Assembly (NCBI GenBank): GCA_030427385.1
Contig: JAUHWR010000001.1
Span: forward strand, 1,856,042 to 1,920,041
Direction of reading: 5' to 3'
DNA length: 64,000 bases
Source of the DNA: Alphaproteobacteria bacterium
Lineage (GTDB): Bacteria > Pseudomonadota > Alphaproteobacteria > Micavibrionales > Micavibrionaceae
Below the pieces are notes generated by a model, which made no database searches, was not told the origin of the DNA, and saw only the letters and a list, made by a program, of their open reading frames with translations. Position 1 is the stretch's first letter, and every line of letters begins with the position of its first letter. Positions 42,579 through 51,902 of the stretch are shown here, piece by piece. The translations under genes and the position numbers were made by a program.

Positions 42579-43601
42579 TTAAATATTTAAATCCGGTTCT
42601 TGTAAATCATTTGAAGGTAAAACAAGGGCAGATGTAGGATCAACAGATTTCGACGCAAAATGAGCAGCGGCGGACATTACATTTGCAACATCATAGGAAT
42701 CACCTACGCATGCGCCCACTGCACCATTTTTATTAAATTCAGCGAAACATTTAGGTCCAGAAGAAAAGCCGAATCCCCCCATATCATGGGCTGCTTGCAT
42801 AGCAGACCCATCAGTAGAAGGCGTATCACCACCGTAGAGAATAACCTTACCTTCAAAAGCTTTAGTTTTTGCAAGCTCTCTCAGTGATACACCCTTACAT
42901 GTCGCTTTTGGACCAATTTCAATAAATCCATTTGCACGCTCAACTTGCATAACCAAATCACCAGCTTCAAGAGCAGAAGCCATCTCTGGAAATGATGAAA
43001 GTTTATGGCGAATAACATTTTCTGCATTACCGGAGTCAGTTCCATGATGATGAACCGTAATATGATGTACTTTTTCTTCCAAATACCAATCAGATTGCGG
43101 TTTTAGTAACTCACAAAAACCTTGCTGCTGTAATAATTGTCCATAAGCTGGCTTTCTATATTCAATATCACCGTTTTTTTCTAATCTGACATGTCCTCCA
43201 AATTCGCCGACTGCCGGGTAACAATAAGCGTTTAAGGAATCTGACTTGTATGCAGCGTTCATACCATCAAAAAAATCTACAGAGCGTCCTGTAATTGCTG
43301 CAAAAGGAATGTCCTCTGCATCTAAACTCATAACAGCTCTTAAATAATTAAGTGGCACAAATGCATTGTGATCGAGTTGTACTAAAGCTGACTCACTTGG
43401 TTCAAAATCTTGATTAGCCGCTCTGTAACTAGAATAAACAGGGGCAGCTTTCGGTGGCTCTGCAAACATAGCATGCCTATCCAGATCAGTAACAACAGCT
43501 ATATTTTTAGCATTTTCTTCAATCCAATTAATCAAATCTGACGGCAAGTCAGAATAATTAGGTTTATCAGAGTGAAGATTTGGAGTATTTAAATGTGACA
43601 T
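42579..43601 (-). CDS. Trehalose-phosphatase (OtsB)-like HAD protein
   Basis: 340 residues. HAD motifs are recognisable in OtsB order: motif I region VVTDLDRHAMF (Asp39, Asp41), motif II FAAITGRSVDFF, motif III IEIGPKATCKGVSLRELA with the conserved Lys, and motif IV VILYGGDTPSTDGSAMQAA. The usual DxDGT loop is changed to DLDRH, so activity may differ. It is about 80 residues longer than E. coli OtsB, mostly at the N-terminus. It lies between the GH13 gene and divergent glucokinase, with a strong terminator after it. Function as a trehalose- or other sugar-phosphate phosphatase is inferred. Confidence 0.7.
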   Translation of the reverse strand: MSHLNTPNLHSDKPNYSDLPSDLINWIEENAKNIAVVTDLDRHAMFAEPPKAAPVYSSYRAANQDFEPSESALVQLDHNAFVPLNYLRAVMSLDAEDIPFAAITGRSVDFFDGMNAAYKSDSLNAYCYPAVGEFGGHVRLEKNGDIEYRKPAYGQLLQQQGFCELLKPQSDWYLEEKVHHITVHHHGTDSGNAENVIRHKLSSFPEMASALEAGDLVMQVERANGFIEIGPKATCKGVSLRELAKTKAFEGKVILYGGDTPSTDGSAMQAAHDMGGFGFSSGPKCFAEFNKNGAVGACVGDSYDVANVMSAAAHFASKSVDPTSALVLPSNDLQEPDLNI

Positions 43602-43807
43602 CCTTTAATTACCTTTTTTTATGAAAACTAAATTTAAAGTAAGATACATTTTAATGGTAAAGACTGTCAAAGAAAAAACGAGCCTACTATTAGCATGGCG
43701 CATATGCAAAAAACGCATGAGCGTATGTTATTACTTTATGAATAGGAAACTCTTGCGCTTATAATCTTTAAAATATAATTTAATGCAAAAAAAACTATAG
43801 GATAGTT

Positions 43808-44767
43808 ATGCTTGGATTGATTGCTGATATTGGCGCGACAAATGCTCGATTTGCTCTTGCTGATAAAAATAATATTACGAATATTCATGTTCTTCAATGT
43901 GAAGATCATCCCACACTTACAGATGCTGCAAAAACTTATTTAAATATAGTAAAGCCAGATTACACAACAATGGTTGGGTCTTTTGCAATAGCAGGGGCTG
44001 TAAATGGTGATTGGTTTAAAGTTACTAACAATGACTGGGAATTTTCAATTGAGCAAACCCGCAAAGATCTGAATTTAAAATCCCTGCATTTAATGAATGA
44101 TTTTGAGGCGATTGCGCTGTCTATTCCGCATATAGAAGATAAGTATCTGAAAAAAATCGGCGGCGGCGCGGGGGATAAGTCGCGTCCCTGTGCTATTTTA
44201 GGTCCCGGAACGGGGCTTGGGGTGGCATCATTGGTTAATGTCGGTGATGGGCGTTATATTCCGCTTCCCGCCGAAGGTGGTCACATTACTATGCCCGCGA
44301 AAACACAACGTGAATTCGATTTGTTCCGCACGCTGCGCTACAAATACAGCCATGTCTCCGCCGAGCGTGTGTGCTCCGGCAAAGGGTTAGTCAATATTTA
44401 TAATGCCATTCGTATTCTGGACGGGCATGAGGATTTACCGGATCGCACACCGGAAGAAATTTCCAATGCGGCACTCAATCAGGAATGCAAAGTTTGTGAA
44501 GAAGCCTTGGACAAAGTCTGCCGCTTCCTTGGCTCAACGGCGGGCAATCTTGCCATATCTATCGGCGCGTTTGGTGGTGTTTACATTGCCGGCGGCATTC
44601 CCGCCAAACTTGGTGATTTCTTTTTCAACAGCTCTTTTTATGAAGAGTTCCTCTCAAAGGGGCGTTTCCGTGATTATTTATCAGATATTCCGGTCTATTT
44701 GATCGACCACCCGCATACGGCATTCGTCGGGTTGCAGGCCGATTTATTTGCCTCGGGGAAACTTTAA
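43808..44767 (+). CDS. glk: Glucokinase
   Basis: 319 residues of the proteobacterial Glk family: ADIGATNARFALAD (phosphate 1 motif), MNDFEAIALSIPH with the catalytic Asp, GPGTGLGVASLV and PAEGGHITMPA, and IAGGIPAKLGDFF. It phosphorylates glucose using ATP. Preceded by 206 A+T-rich bases. It is divergent from the OtsB-like gene and ends overlapping pirin by four bases. Codon use shifts from A+T-rich in the first 280 bases to G+C-richer afterwards, which is curious. Confidence 0.95.
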   Translation: MLGLIADIGATNARFALADKNNITNIHVLQCEDHPTLTDAAKTYLNIVKPDYTTMVGSFAIAGAVNGDWFKVTNNDWEFSIEQTRKDLNLKSLHLMNDFEAIALSIPHIEDKYLKKIGGGAGDKSRPCAILGPGTGLGVASLVNVGDGRYIPLPAEGGHITMPAKTQREFDLFRTLRYKYSHVSAERVCSGKGLVNIYNAIRILDGHEDLPDRTPEEISNAALNQECKVCEEALDKVCRFLGSTAGNLAISIGAFGGVYIAGGIPAKLGDFFFNSSFYEEFLSKGRFRDYLSDIPVYLIDHPHTAFVGLQADLFASGKL

Positions 44768-45501
44768 TTCAAATCGAATAGCATGATCTCGCTATCGACT
44801 TTGCTATGCAATGTAATGGTCTCCACGCCTTCAATCTGGATGCCATCGCCTTCACGCAAGACTTCATCGTCGAACATCACTTCTCCGCGCAAAATCTGCA
44901 AAAAAGCGCCGCGTCCTTCCTCCAGATTATAAATGATCTCCGCTCCCTCTTTCGGGCGGGCAACCGCAATTTTGGCATCCTGCCTAATCTGGATACGATC
45001 TTCGCCGCCTTCGGCATCCGCAACCACGTAAAATTCCTGCCCAATTATATCATCGGACAATGATAAATCACGATAGAGCGGCGGCGCGTTTTTCTGATTT
45101 GGCATGATCCAGATTTGATAAAGATGTGCCGATTGATCGGAATGGTGGTTAAATTCGGAATGCGTCACGCCGCTGCCTGCGCTCATATACTGGAAATCAC
45201 CGGCTTGAATAACAGATCCGTTCCCCATCGAATCCTTATGCTCTAATGCGCCCTTCAGCACATAAGTTATAATCTCCATATTTTCATGGGGATGCGTGCC
45301 AAAACCCGATCCGGGCGCAATGATATCGTCATTAATTACCCGCAAACTGCGAAACCGCACGCGTGAGGGATCGCGAAACCCCCCAAATGAAAAAGTATGT
45401 TTACTATCCAACCAGCCTGTTTTGGTCTGACCACGGCTATCGCGCTCATGAATTTTAACCCGTGCTGCGGGCTGATTGATGTGTGAAGTTGCTTGTGTCA
45501 T
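44764..45501 (-). CDS. Pirin-family protein
   Basis: 245 residues from the ATG at 45501 (a GTG three codons upstream extends the frame). It has the pirin cupin signature HTFSFGGFRDPSRVRF, GFGTHPHENMEIITYVLKG and MSAGSGVTHSEFN, with His residues that bind the metal. Bacterial pirins of this YhhW-like type can oxidise quercetin, but the natural role is uncertain. It converges on glk with a four-base overlap. Confidence 0.93.
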   Translation of the reverse strand: MTQATSHINQPAARVKIHERDSRGQTKTGWLDSKHTFSFGGFRDPSRVRFRSLRVINDDIIAPGSGFGTHPHENMEIITYVLKGALEHKDSMGNGSVIQAGDFQYMSAGSGVTHSEFNHHSDQSAHLYQIWIMPNQKNAPPLYRDLSLSDDIIGQEFYVVADAEGGEDRIQIRQDAKIAVARPKEGAEIIYNLEEGRGAFLQILRGEVMFDDEVLREGDGIQIEGVETITLHSKVDSEIMLFDLN

Positions 45502-45570
45502 AACGCTCACTTATTAATCTTAGTAAAGATTAACGTAGATCAGTCCGATCAAAGATCAATCTAGCGCCGC

Positions 45571-46758
45571 TTAGATACGTTTCAGAACAATTTGATTGTC
45601 TTGCAAACATAGAACCAGCTTTCCTTCGGACATATCCTTGGCATAGGATCCGAAAATATCTTTGCGCCATCCTTGCATGATTTTTAATGAATTTTGCTGT
45701 TCATCCCCCGCCGCCATCAGGAATTCTTCCAAATCTTCATTACTGGCCAATAATCTCGGTACCAAACCATGCTCAGATGCCTGAATTTTCAACAGCATCT
45801 TTAACATTTCCAGTGCGGGGATTAACTCCTGCGCGAAAGCATTACGCTGCCGCTTTTTCGGCCACGTTTCTTTGGGTTGCTCTAAAGCGCCTTTAATTAA
45901 CCCCAATAGTGTCTTCGCATGCTCCCCCTGACGGTATTTTTCCGGTAAACCGCGAATATGCTCTAAATCTTTTTCGCGCTTGGGTGATTGCTTTGCCAAC
46001 TCGCCAATAACATCATCCTTCAAGATAAAATGTTTCGGGCGATCTTTGGCGACCGCCTCAATTTCGCGCCAAGCCGCCAATGCTTTTAGCACCACCATAG
46101 CCTTTGGTTTATCTGATCTTATTTTAACTCGCTCCCATGCGGCCTTCGGATCGGTTTGAATAAAGGACGGATCGGACAAATTCGCCATTTCCTCATACAC
46201 CCAATCTTTGCGTCCCGATGATTGTAATTGCGCATATAGGGTTTCATAAATTTTTCGCAAATGTGTGACATCCGCAATGGCATATTCAATCTGATCTTTA
46301 CTCAGCGGACGGCGCGACCAATTGGTATATTGATTGGATTTATCAATTTCCGCATTACAAATTTGCTTCACCAAAGATTGATACCCGATCTGATCACCAT
46401 ATCCGGTCACCATCGCCGCCACTTGCGTATCAAATAATGGCGCGGGTAAACGCCCGTCAAATAATTGCAGCATAATTTCCAAATCCTGCCGCGCGGCATG
46501 GAATACTTTGACGATGTCTTTGTTGAAAAATAACCCCTCCAGACACGATAAATTCATATCCTCCGATAAGGGGTCCACGGCTACGGCCATTTCCTCACTG
46601 CCGGCTGTTTTTGGCTTACCAAGCTGCACCAGACATAATTGTGGAAAGTATGTTTTCTCCCGCAGGAATTCGGTATCCACGGTGATATATGGCGCATCAC
46701 GGCATAAAGCGCAAAAATCTTCTAAGTCCTGTGTGCGGGTTAAAATTCGATCGGACAT
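45571..46758 (-). CDS. rnd: Ribonuclease D
   Basis: 395 residues with the DEDD exonuclease motifs: TVDTEFLREKTYFP (Exo I), VFHAARQDLEIML (Exo II) and YAIADVTHLRKIY (Exo III, Tyr-Asp). Two HRDC domains follow. It trims tRNA 3' ends. It lies 9 bases downstream of dotM in the same direction, so the two are probably co-transcribed. Length is standard for alphaproteobacteria. Confidence 0.94.
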   Translation of the reverse strand: MSDRILTRTQDLEDFCALCRDAPYITVDTEFLREKTYFPQLCLVQLGKPKTAGSEEMAVAVDPLSEDMNLSCLEGLFFNKDIVKVFHAARQDLEIMLQLFDGRLPAPLFDTQVAAMVTGYGDQIGYQSLVKQICNAEIDKSNQYTNWSRRPLSKDQIEYAIADVTHLRKIYETLYAQLQSSGRKDWVYEEMANLSDPSFIQTDPKAAWERVKIRSDKPKAMVVLKALAAWREIEAVAKDRPKHFILKDDVIGELAKQSPKREKDLEHIRGLPEKYRQGEHAKTLLGLIKGALEQPKETWPKKRQRNAFAQELIPALEMLKMLLKIQASEHGLVPRLLASNEDLEEFLMAAGDEQQNSLKIMQGWRKDIFGSYAKDMSEGKLVLCLQDNQIVLKRI

Positions 46759-46767
46759 TCCCTTGCC

Positions 46768-48018
46768 TTAAGCCGCGCTCGGTTTTTTAGAAATCTTCGG
46801 CTTTTTAATACCGGCGGATTTCGGTGCATTTTTACCCTGTGGCTTTTTGGCTTTGGAATAATCCAATTGCGGGATGGGGCGCGCCGCATTGCTGGCCATA
46901 TATTCAATGATCTGTTTAACGGCTAAATCCAACTTTGGCTTGGGAATGGGGCGGTCAATTACGCGCTCTTGCTTGTAATGCGCCAATGCGCCAATTCCTT
47001 CCATGTGATACGTATTCCGCCCCAGATTATTCAGCGGATACCACAGCGCCCGATCATAACCACGCAGCCATACAAACTGCGCCGGTGCCAAAACCCCGCC
47101 CTCATTCCGTGCACAATACAACGCCCGTAACAAGGCGGTTGTTTGAAAGGCATGGCGATTGGCCTGGGATAACGTTGCATGCGTCAAATCTTTATTTTTC
47201 AAAATCTTATTGGCCTGTGACACCAACGCGCCTGATAACCGCAGACCGCTTTTATGATCCCAACATTCGGCTATATTCGATAACATTAAATCCGATTCAG
47301 CGCGTTTACGCGCCGCTTTCAAACAAAACGCCGCCAATAATACTTTCTTGTAATCGGGTAAATTCTGCGCCCCGCGCCATGGTTGCCCCAGCTGCTTTAC
47401 AAAGGCATCTTCCACCGCCTCTTCGTCTATTTCACCATCCGGCATGGGAATTTGATTATAAGCCAGCCACTCTTCCGGCCCCAAGGCTTCAGAAAATAAC
47501 GGTAATTCGGCGGGAACAGGTGATCCGGGTGGGCGCACCGGCTGCTTTGACGGATTAAAATTCACAAATGGCGCAATGACCGGAAAAATCTTTGATTGCA
47601 CATTAATCAACCCGTCCAACCCTAAAATCCGCCGATATTGCGTCTCCGGCCCGCGTAACAACGCCCATATCGCCAAAATACCAATCAATGTGGCATAAAC
47701 ATAACGTAACGGATAAGAGGCAGCGGTGTGAATTAATCCCATTCTATCATCGCTTAAACGCGTATAAGAAATTTTAGGGGTTTGATCCAGTATGTCATGA
47801 AAATTATAGACCTTACTGCCGTATGCAATCGTATAATCACTACTTACAAACCAGGATACAAGCCACATCTCGCTCCACTTTATCCATCGGATCATGTTTT
47901 TGATTTCAAATTCAAACACATACCAGATCAGATAACAAATCCCAATCGCAAGCACAATCAGTATGGCCCACGCAATGCCGTTATCATGTGTATTATTACT
48001 ACCCTGTTGTCCTGCCAT
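46768..48018 (-). CDS. dotM: DotM/IcmP-like type IVB secretion protein
   Basis: 416 residues. It starts with a glutamine/glycine-rich segment, then a membrane helix (GIAWAILIVLAIGICYLIWYV), a second helix near 110 and a soluble C-terminal domain. The layout and the late segment AQFVWLRGYDRALWYPLNNLGRNTYHMEGIGALAHYKQE closely follow Legionella IcmP/DotM, a component of the type IVB coupling complex. No other dot/icm gene is in the window. The final 40 residues are lysine-rich and differ from Legionella. The match is from memory of the family pattern, but the motif is distinctive. Confidence 0.8.
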   Translation of the reverse strand: MAGQQGSNNTHDNGIAWAILIVLAIGICYLIWYVFEFEIKNMIRWIKWSEMWLVSWFVSSDYTIAYGSKVYNFHDILDQTPKISYTRLSDDRMGLIHTAASYPLRYVYATLIGILAIWALLRGPETQYRRILGLDGLINVQSKIFPVIAPFVNFNPSKQPVRPPGSPVPAELPLFSEALGPEEWLAYNQIPMPDGEIDEEAVEDAFVKQLGQPWRGAQNLPDYKKVLLAAFCLKAARKRAESDLMLSNIAECWDHKSGLRLSGALVSQANKILKNKDLTHATLSQANRHAFQTTALLRALYCARNEGGVLAPAQFVWLRGYDRALWYPLNNLGRNTYHMEGIGALAHYKQERVIDRPIPKPKLDLAVKQIIEYMASNAARPIPQLDYSKAKKPQGKNAPKSAGIKKPKISKKPSAA

Positions 48019-48269
48019 GTAAAATCTCTGCTATTTTCATTCTTTTTATACCTTATTTTGTCGTATTTCTGCAATCAAAGTATTTTTTCATATCGAAAAA
48101 TCGCAGATATTTTCACGTTTCTATGCGCTCGACATCTTATTTTCACCTTCCCGTTATACAGAACAAGAAAGATTTCGGAAATAAATTTTCTAAAATCTAC
48201 ATTTTTCTTAAATTAACCATTGCCAGACGGCATTAAAATCACTATAAAATCACCGATAGATTTGGTATC

Positions 48270-48345
<76 letters not shown>

Positions 48346-48364
48346 TCTATTCTAAATAAGGTAT

Positions 48365-48438
48365 TGGGGTATGGCCAAGCGGTAAGGCAGCGGTTTTTGG
48401 TATCGCCATCCCAGGTTCGAATCCTGGTACCCCAGCCA
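48365..48438 (+). tRNA. tRNA-Gln (anticodon UUG), first copy
   Basis: 74 bases. Acceptor TGGGGTA/TACCCCA with terminal GCCA, D arm GCC/GGC, anticodon loop TTTTGGT (anticodon TTG), T arm CCAGG/CCTGG with a full stem. It follows tRNA-Thr by 19 bases and is probably on the same transcript. Confidence 0.93.
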
Positions 48439-48629
48439 TTTCCGTATTTTCAAACTTTCTCTATTCCTGCAACGACTACCGCAAAAGGCCACAGTATGTA
48501 AGGGTTTGCGTCCTATTTCTGTCCACCTTGGCGCGGGATATTCGCTTCTGTATCCGGCCAAACTCTCTCTCCTCGGCCATTTTTCTCTCTAGCTTGGCCA
48601 CTTCGGTCTTTCAAACAGGACAGGCAAGA

Positions 48630-48815
48630 ATGGTTGATTTCAAATACCTTCCAAGAATTATAAAAAACGCTGGTTTGAAGTCGGTGCGCATACCAAAGTT
48701 ATTTAAGGTGACTATAAAGCTTAAAGTATTAAAACCGCATAAAACAGCAGCAGATTACAATCTGGATCCCCAGGAAACTTTTGGTTTTCACAAGAATAAG
48801 ACCCCATATCTTTAA
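48630..48815 (+). CDS. Short basic ORF in insert (doubtful)
   Basis: 61 residues from ATG at 48630, basic and without a recognised domain (VDFKYLPRIIKNAGLKSVRIPK). It lies among gene remnants between the two tRNA repeats and may be a fragment itself. The region from 48440 to 48630 holds nothing else I can support. Confidence 0.3.
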   Translation: MVDFKYLPRIIKNAGLKSVRIPKLFKVTIKLKVLKPHKTAADYNLDPQETFGFHKNKTPYL

Positions 48816-48973
48816 ACGCTACAAAGCTTTCTTCTTCATCATTTCATGAAGAGTTTTGTAAATATGCAAAACGTGCTAAAGAAACACGAAGCTCGCCTCC
48901 AGAAAAATTAGTGCTTGCAGGAAACGGTGCGGAACAAATCGCCAAAGAAATTTACGACTATTATAAAGGATAA
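48816..48973 (+). pseudogene. C-terminal gene remnant
   Basis: An open reading stretch with no start ends at TAA 48971-48973. Its last 40 residues (FCKYAKRAKETRSSPPEKLV then LAGNGAEQIAKEIYDYYKG) have normal protein character and look like the tail of a larger enzyme whose front is missing. The parent family is not identified. Confidence 0.4.
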
Positions 48974-49004
48974 CGGAATTATTTGAGGAGTATGAAAAAT
49001 TTCG

Positions 49005-49136
49005 TTGATAAAAGTTGAGAATGCCAAATTATCTTTTGGAACCAAAATATTATTTGAAGGAATTACGTTTTCTATAAGCGAAGGCGATAGAATAGGCTTA
49101 ACGGCGTTTCCTTCGCTTCAAAAAAAACGGCATTGA
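49005..49136 (+). pseudogene. Truncated N-terminus of an ABC-F-type ATPase gene
   Basis: A frame from TTG at 49005 gives IKVENAKLSFGTKILFEG and ITFSISEGDRIGL, the start of an ABC-F/Uup-type ATPase. The frame then runs into unrelated sequence (TAFPSLQKKRH) just before the Walker A and stops at 49136. The rest of the ATPase is missing, so it is a fragment left by a rearrangement. Confidence 0.65.
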
Positions 49137-49177
49137 GCTAATGATGTAACTAACTATCAATTCAGAAAGGATTTTTT

Positions 49178-49960
49178 ATGAATACTAATATAAGCGGCCT
49201 TAATAAAGTTGCATGGGATAATGAAGTAAAAATAGGCAGGGATTCAACTATTCCTGTAACTTCAGATCAAATCAAGAACGCTAAAAATGGAAATGTAGAA
49301 ATTTATTTGACACCTACAAAAAAAGTTCCGGAAACTTGGCTCGAAGAATTAAAAGGTAAGAAAATACTAGCGCTAGCTTCAGGAGGAGGACAGCAAGGCC
49401 CTCTTTTAGCGGCAGCAGGAGCTATTGTTACAGTCTTAGATATCTCTCCTATGCAATTAGAGCAAGATCGAAAAGTGATGGAACGTGAAAATCTTGATTT
49501 TGAAATTGTTGAAGGAGAGATGGCTGATCTATCTATGTTTTCTGATGAGAGTTACGATATGGTTATTCAGCCGGTTGCAAATTGTTATATTCCGGATGTA
49601 AATCCAGTTTGGCGTGAATGCTTTCGTGTTTTAAAGAAAGGCGGCTCTCTTCTAATGGGCTTTGACAATCCAGTCGGACAAATTCTTGATTGGGAACTAC
49701 AAGATCAAGGCATCTGCCAAATGAAATATAAGCTTCCTTATTCTGATACGGAACAACTCGAAAAAGAAAAGTACAATGAACTTCTTGCCAACGGACAAAG
49801 CATACAATTCGGCCATTTACTACAAGATCAAATAGGTGGGCAATTACGTGCAGGTTTTGTTTTAACAGATCTCTATGAAGACTACTGGGGAGATCAAAAA
49901 AGAGCTATAGATAATCACTTGCCTATTTTCATCGCAACTAAAGCATTAAAATCACTATAA
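49178..49960 (+). CDS. Class I SAM-dependent methyltransferase
   Basis: 260 residues with SAM motif I ILALASGGGQQGPLLAAAGA, the acidic end of strand 2 VTVLDISPMQLEQ, motif II MADLSMFSDESYDMVIQP and motif III FRVLKKGGSLLMGFD. It resembles small-molecule methyltransferases of the UbiE/Methyltransf_11 group; substrate unknown. It is A+T rich. AAAGGA lies ahead of the ATG. Its last five codons lie inside the right tRNA repeat (from 49943), so the gene end and repeat boundary coincide, which suggests it came with the second tRNA pair. Confidence 0.85.
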   Translation: MNTNISGLNKVAWDNEVKIGRDSTIPVTSDQIKNAKNGNVEIYLTPTKKVPETWLEELKGKKILALASGGGQQGPLLAAAGAIVTVLDISPMQLEQDRKVMERENLDFEIVEGEMADLSMFSDESYDMVIQPVANCYIPDVNPVWRECFRVLKKGGSLLMGFDNPVGQILDWELQDQGICQMKYKLPYSDTEQLEKEKYNELLANGQSIQFGHLLQDQIGGQLRAGFVLTDLYEDYWGDQKRAIDNHLPIFIATKALKSL

Positions 49961-49982
49961 AATCACCGATAGATTTGGTATC

Positions 49983-50058
<76 letters not shown>

Positions 50059-50077
50059 TCTATTCTAAATAAGGTAT

Positions 50078-50151
50078 TGGGGTATGGCCAAGCGGTAAGG
50101 CAGCGGTTTTTGGTATCGCCATCCCAAGTTCGAATCCTGGTACCCCAGCCA
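50078..50151 (+). tRNA. tRNA-Gln (anticodon UUG), second copy
   Basis: Same as the copy at 48365 except that the T arm reads CCAAG instead of CCAGG, leaving an A-C mismatch opposite CCTGG. It may fold less well or be drifting after duplication. Confidence 0.9.
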
Positions 50152-50289
50152 TTACTTTTATGCTCACCTCCCCTATAGCGCAAAACAACTTTTGACACCT
50201 TTAATTTGCCATGCGATAATTCTTGTCATATCACATGGCTTTATTTTCTTAAGCGCATATTCACCTTACTCCTAAGCGGGATCTCCATT

Positions 50290-51408
50290 ATGGAACTCAA
50301 TGAAAAACCAAAATCGACCTTGATTAACCGTACCATGATCAAATTTTTGACTGTGATTATGGGTGTGTTGATTTTTTGGGTTCTTGGGTTTTTGGTGAAG
50401 GACATTAAAACAATCGACGGGCCGGATTACAGCGCATTTAAAGCAATCTATGAGGATAAAACCCTCTCTGCCAAAAATGCCGAGCTGGAGAGAAATATTC
50501 AGGCCTTGCAGCATGAAATCACGACCTATAAAGACACCCAGAGCCGGACGGAAAAAAATACTAAAAACCTTCAAAATACGATTAATCAGCTCCTAGAGAT
50601 ACAAAAACTCGACCTGCAAAAACAAACACACACCCCCAATCGGGAGCAAACGGATTTTTATAGTACGCTGAATGGTTTTCTTGAAAATCAAGCCAGTTTT
50701 CAAGAGCTGGGCGCAAAGATCGCAGCGGCGATTACTGAAAAAGAGCGTCTTGAAGCCGAAAAAAAACAAATCACCCGTCAAATATCCGAACAAATGGAAC
50801 CGGCGCGCACCGCCCATGATAACGCGCTCCGCGCCCATAATCTGAAACTGGCTTTTTACCAGCTACTTCTTTTGATTCCCTTACTTGTCATTTCCGCCCT
50901 ATTAATGCTTAAAAAACGCGACAGCATCTATTTCCCGTTTTTCATGGCAACGGCGGGCGCGGTTTTGGTCAAGGTGGGACTGGTTGCCCATGAATATTTC
51001 CCCACTGAGTATTTTAAATATATTTTAATCGGCGTTCTTCTCGTGGTGGTTGGCAAAATCCTACATTATTTCATCAACACAGCCTCTGCGCCCAAGCTGG
51101 AAACTTTGTTAAAACAATATAAAGAGGCATATAGCCATTTTCTCTGTCCGGTTTGTGAGCACCCCATTTGCATGGGCCCGCGGCGGTTCTTACATTGGAC
51201 CAGACGCTCGGTGAGCAATATTAAGCCCGCTGTAACGGCGAACGACGATTATACCCCCTATACCTGCCCGGCTTGCGGTACGGGATTATTTGAATCCTGC
51301 CCCTCTTGTGATCAAACCAGACATAGTTTGCTCCCCCATTGCGAGCATTGCGGCGATGAGAAACCTATTTCTGTCACAATGGATCAATCACCGCAAAGCA
51401 AAGCATAA
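50290..51408 (+). CDS. Coiled-coil membrane protein with C-terminal zinc ribbons
   Basis: 372 residues from the ATG at 50290 (the frame is open further upstream without support). One N-terminal helix (IKFLTVIMGVLIFWVLGFLV) is followed by a coiled coil of about 130 residues. Three membrane helices come next (LAFYQLLLLIPLLVISALLML; FMATAGAVLVKVGLVAH; FKYILIGVLLVVVGKIL). A cytosolic tail carries CxxC pairs (CPVC, CPAC, CPSC, CEHC) that would bind two zinc ions. No family is recognised. It may sense or scaffold at the membrane. The gene follows the second tRNA-Gln. Confidence 0.7.
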   Translation: MELNEKPKSTLINRTMIKFLTVIMGVLIFWVLGFLVKDIKTIDGPDYSAFKAIYEDKTLSAKNAELERNIQALQHEITTYKDTQSRTEKNTKNLQNTINQLLEIQKLDLQKQTHTPNREQTDFYSTLNGFLENQASFQELGAKIAAAITEKERLEAEKKQITRQISEQMEPARTAHDNALRAHNLKLAFYQLLLLIPLLVISALLMLKKRDSIYFPFFMATAGAVLVKVGLVAHEYFPTEYFKYILIGVLLVVVGKILHYFINTASAPKLETLLKQYKEAYSHFLCPVCEHPICMGPRRFLHWTRRSVSNIKPAVTANDDYTPYTCPACGTGLFESCPSCDQTRHSLLPHCEHCGDEKPISVTMDQSPQSKA

Positions 51409-51417
51409 TTTGCCCTC

Positions 51418-51846
51418 TTATTCGCTATAGACGATTTCATTCTTTTCGCAATCAACCGGAAAGGAAATATGTTCATGGACACATTTCCATACGCCATCGA
51501 TTTTGCGAAAACATACTGTCCCGCGCAGCCATGCCTGTTTCATTTCCTCTGGCATGGGTACGTTCAAACCCTCAATTTGGCTTTTAAAATGCACGACTGC
51601 CATATCATCACTGGCATGAATGACCAAATCCTTATATTTGGCCTGCGGATCATCAAAATAGGGGAAACATTGCGCCCATAATTCTTTTGCCCCTGCTACG
51701 CTATAAACCGTATCTTTCACATCGAACATACAATATTGATCGGCGTAGTTTTCATGCATCGCTTCGATATCTTTCCGGCGCAGCGCCTCGGTCCATTTAT
51801 CCATGGCTGCGCGTATTTCCGTAACCGATTGTTCATTATTTTTCAT
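51418..51846 (-). CDS. NTF2/SnoaL-like protein (ketosteroid isomerase-type)
   Basis: 142 residues with the NTF2-like cone fold pattern seen in DUF4440/SnoaL proteins: AMDKWTEALRRKDIEAMHENYAD, then AVVHFKSQIEGL and WLRGTVCFRKIDGVWKCVHEHIS. Such proteins bind or isomerise small molecules; the ligand is unknown. Cytoplasmic. It lies just downstream of the aas-like gene (55-base gap), possibly on the same transcript. Confidence 0.85.
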   Translation of the reverse strand: MKNNEQSVTEIRAAMDKWTEALRRKDIEAMHENYADQYCMFDVKDTVYSVAGAKELWAQCFPYFDDPQAKYKDLVIHASDDMAVVHFKSQIEGLNVPMPEEMKQAWLRGTVCFRKIDGVWKCVHEHISFPVDCEKNEIVYSE

Positions 51847-51902
51847 GATCTTTGATCCTTATTTAGGTTTAAATTAATTGTGTCCAAAGCTTGGCAAATA
51901 TA

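Noticed and set aside
46935-47558. Rightward 207-codon frame
   Set aside because: Long but antisense to dotM, proline/threonine-rich and without known similarity; the dotM frame is far more convincing.
48352-48561. Leftward frame reading WLGYQDSNLG
   Set aside because: It is the false antisense translation of tRNA-Gln.
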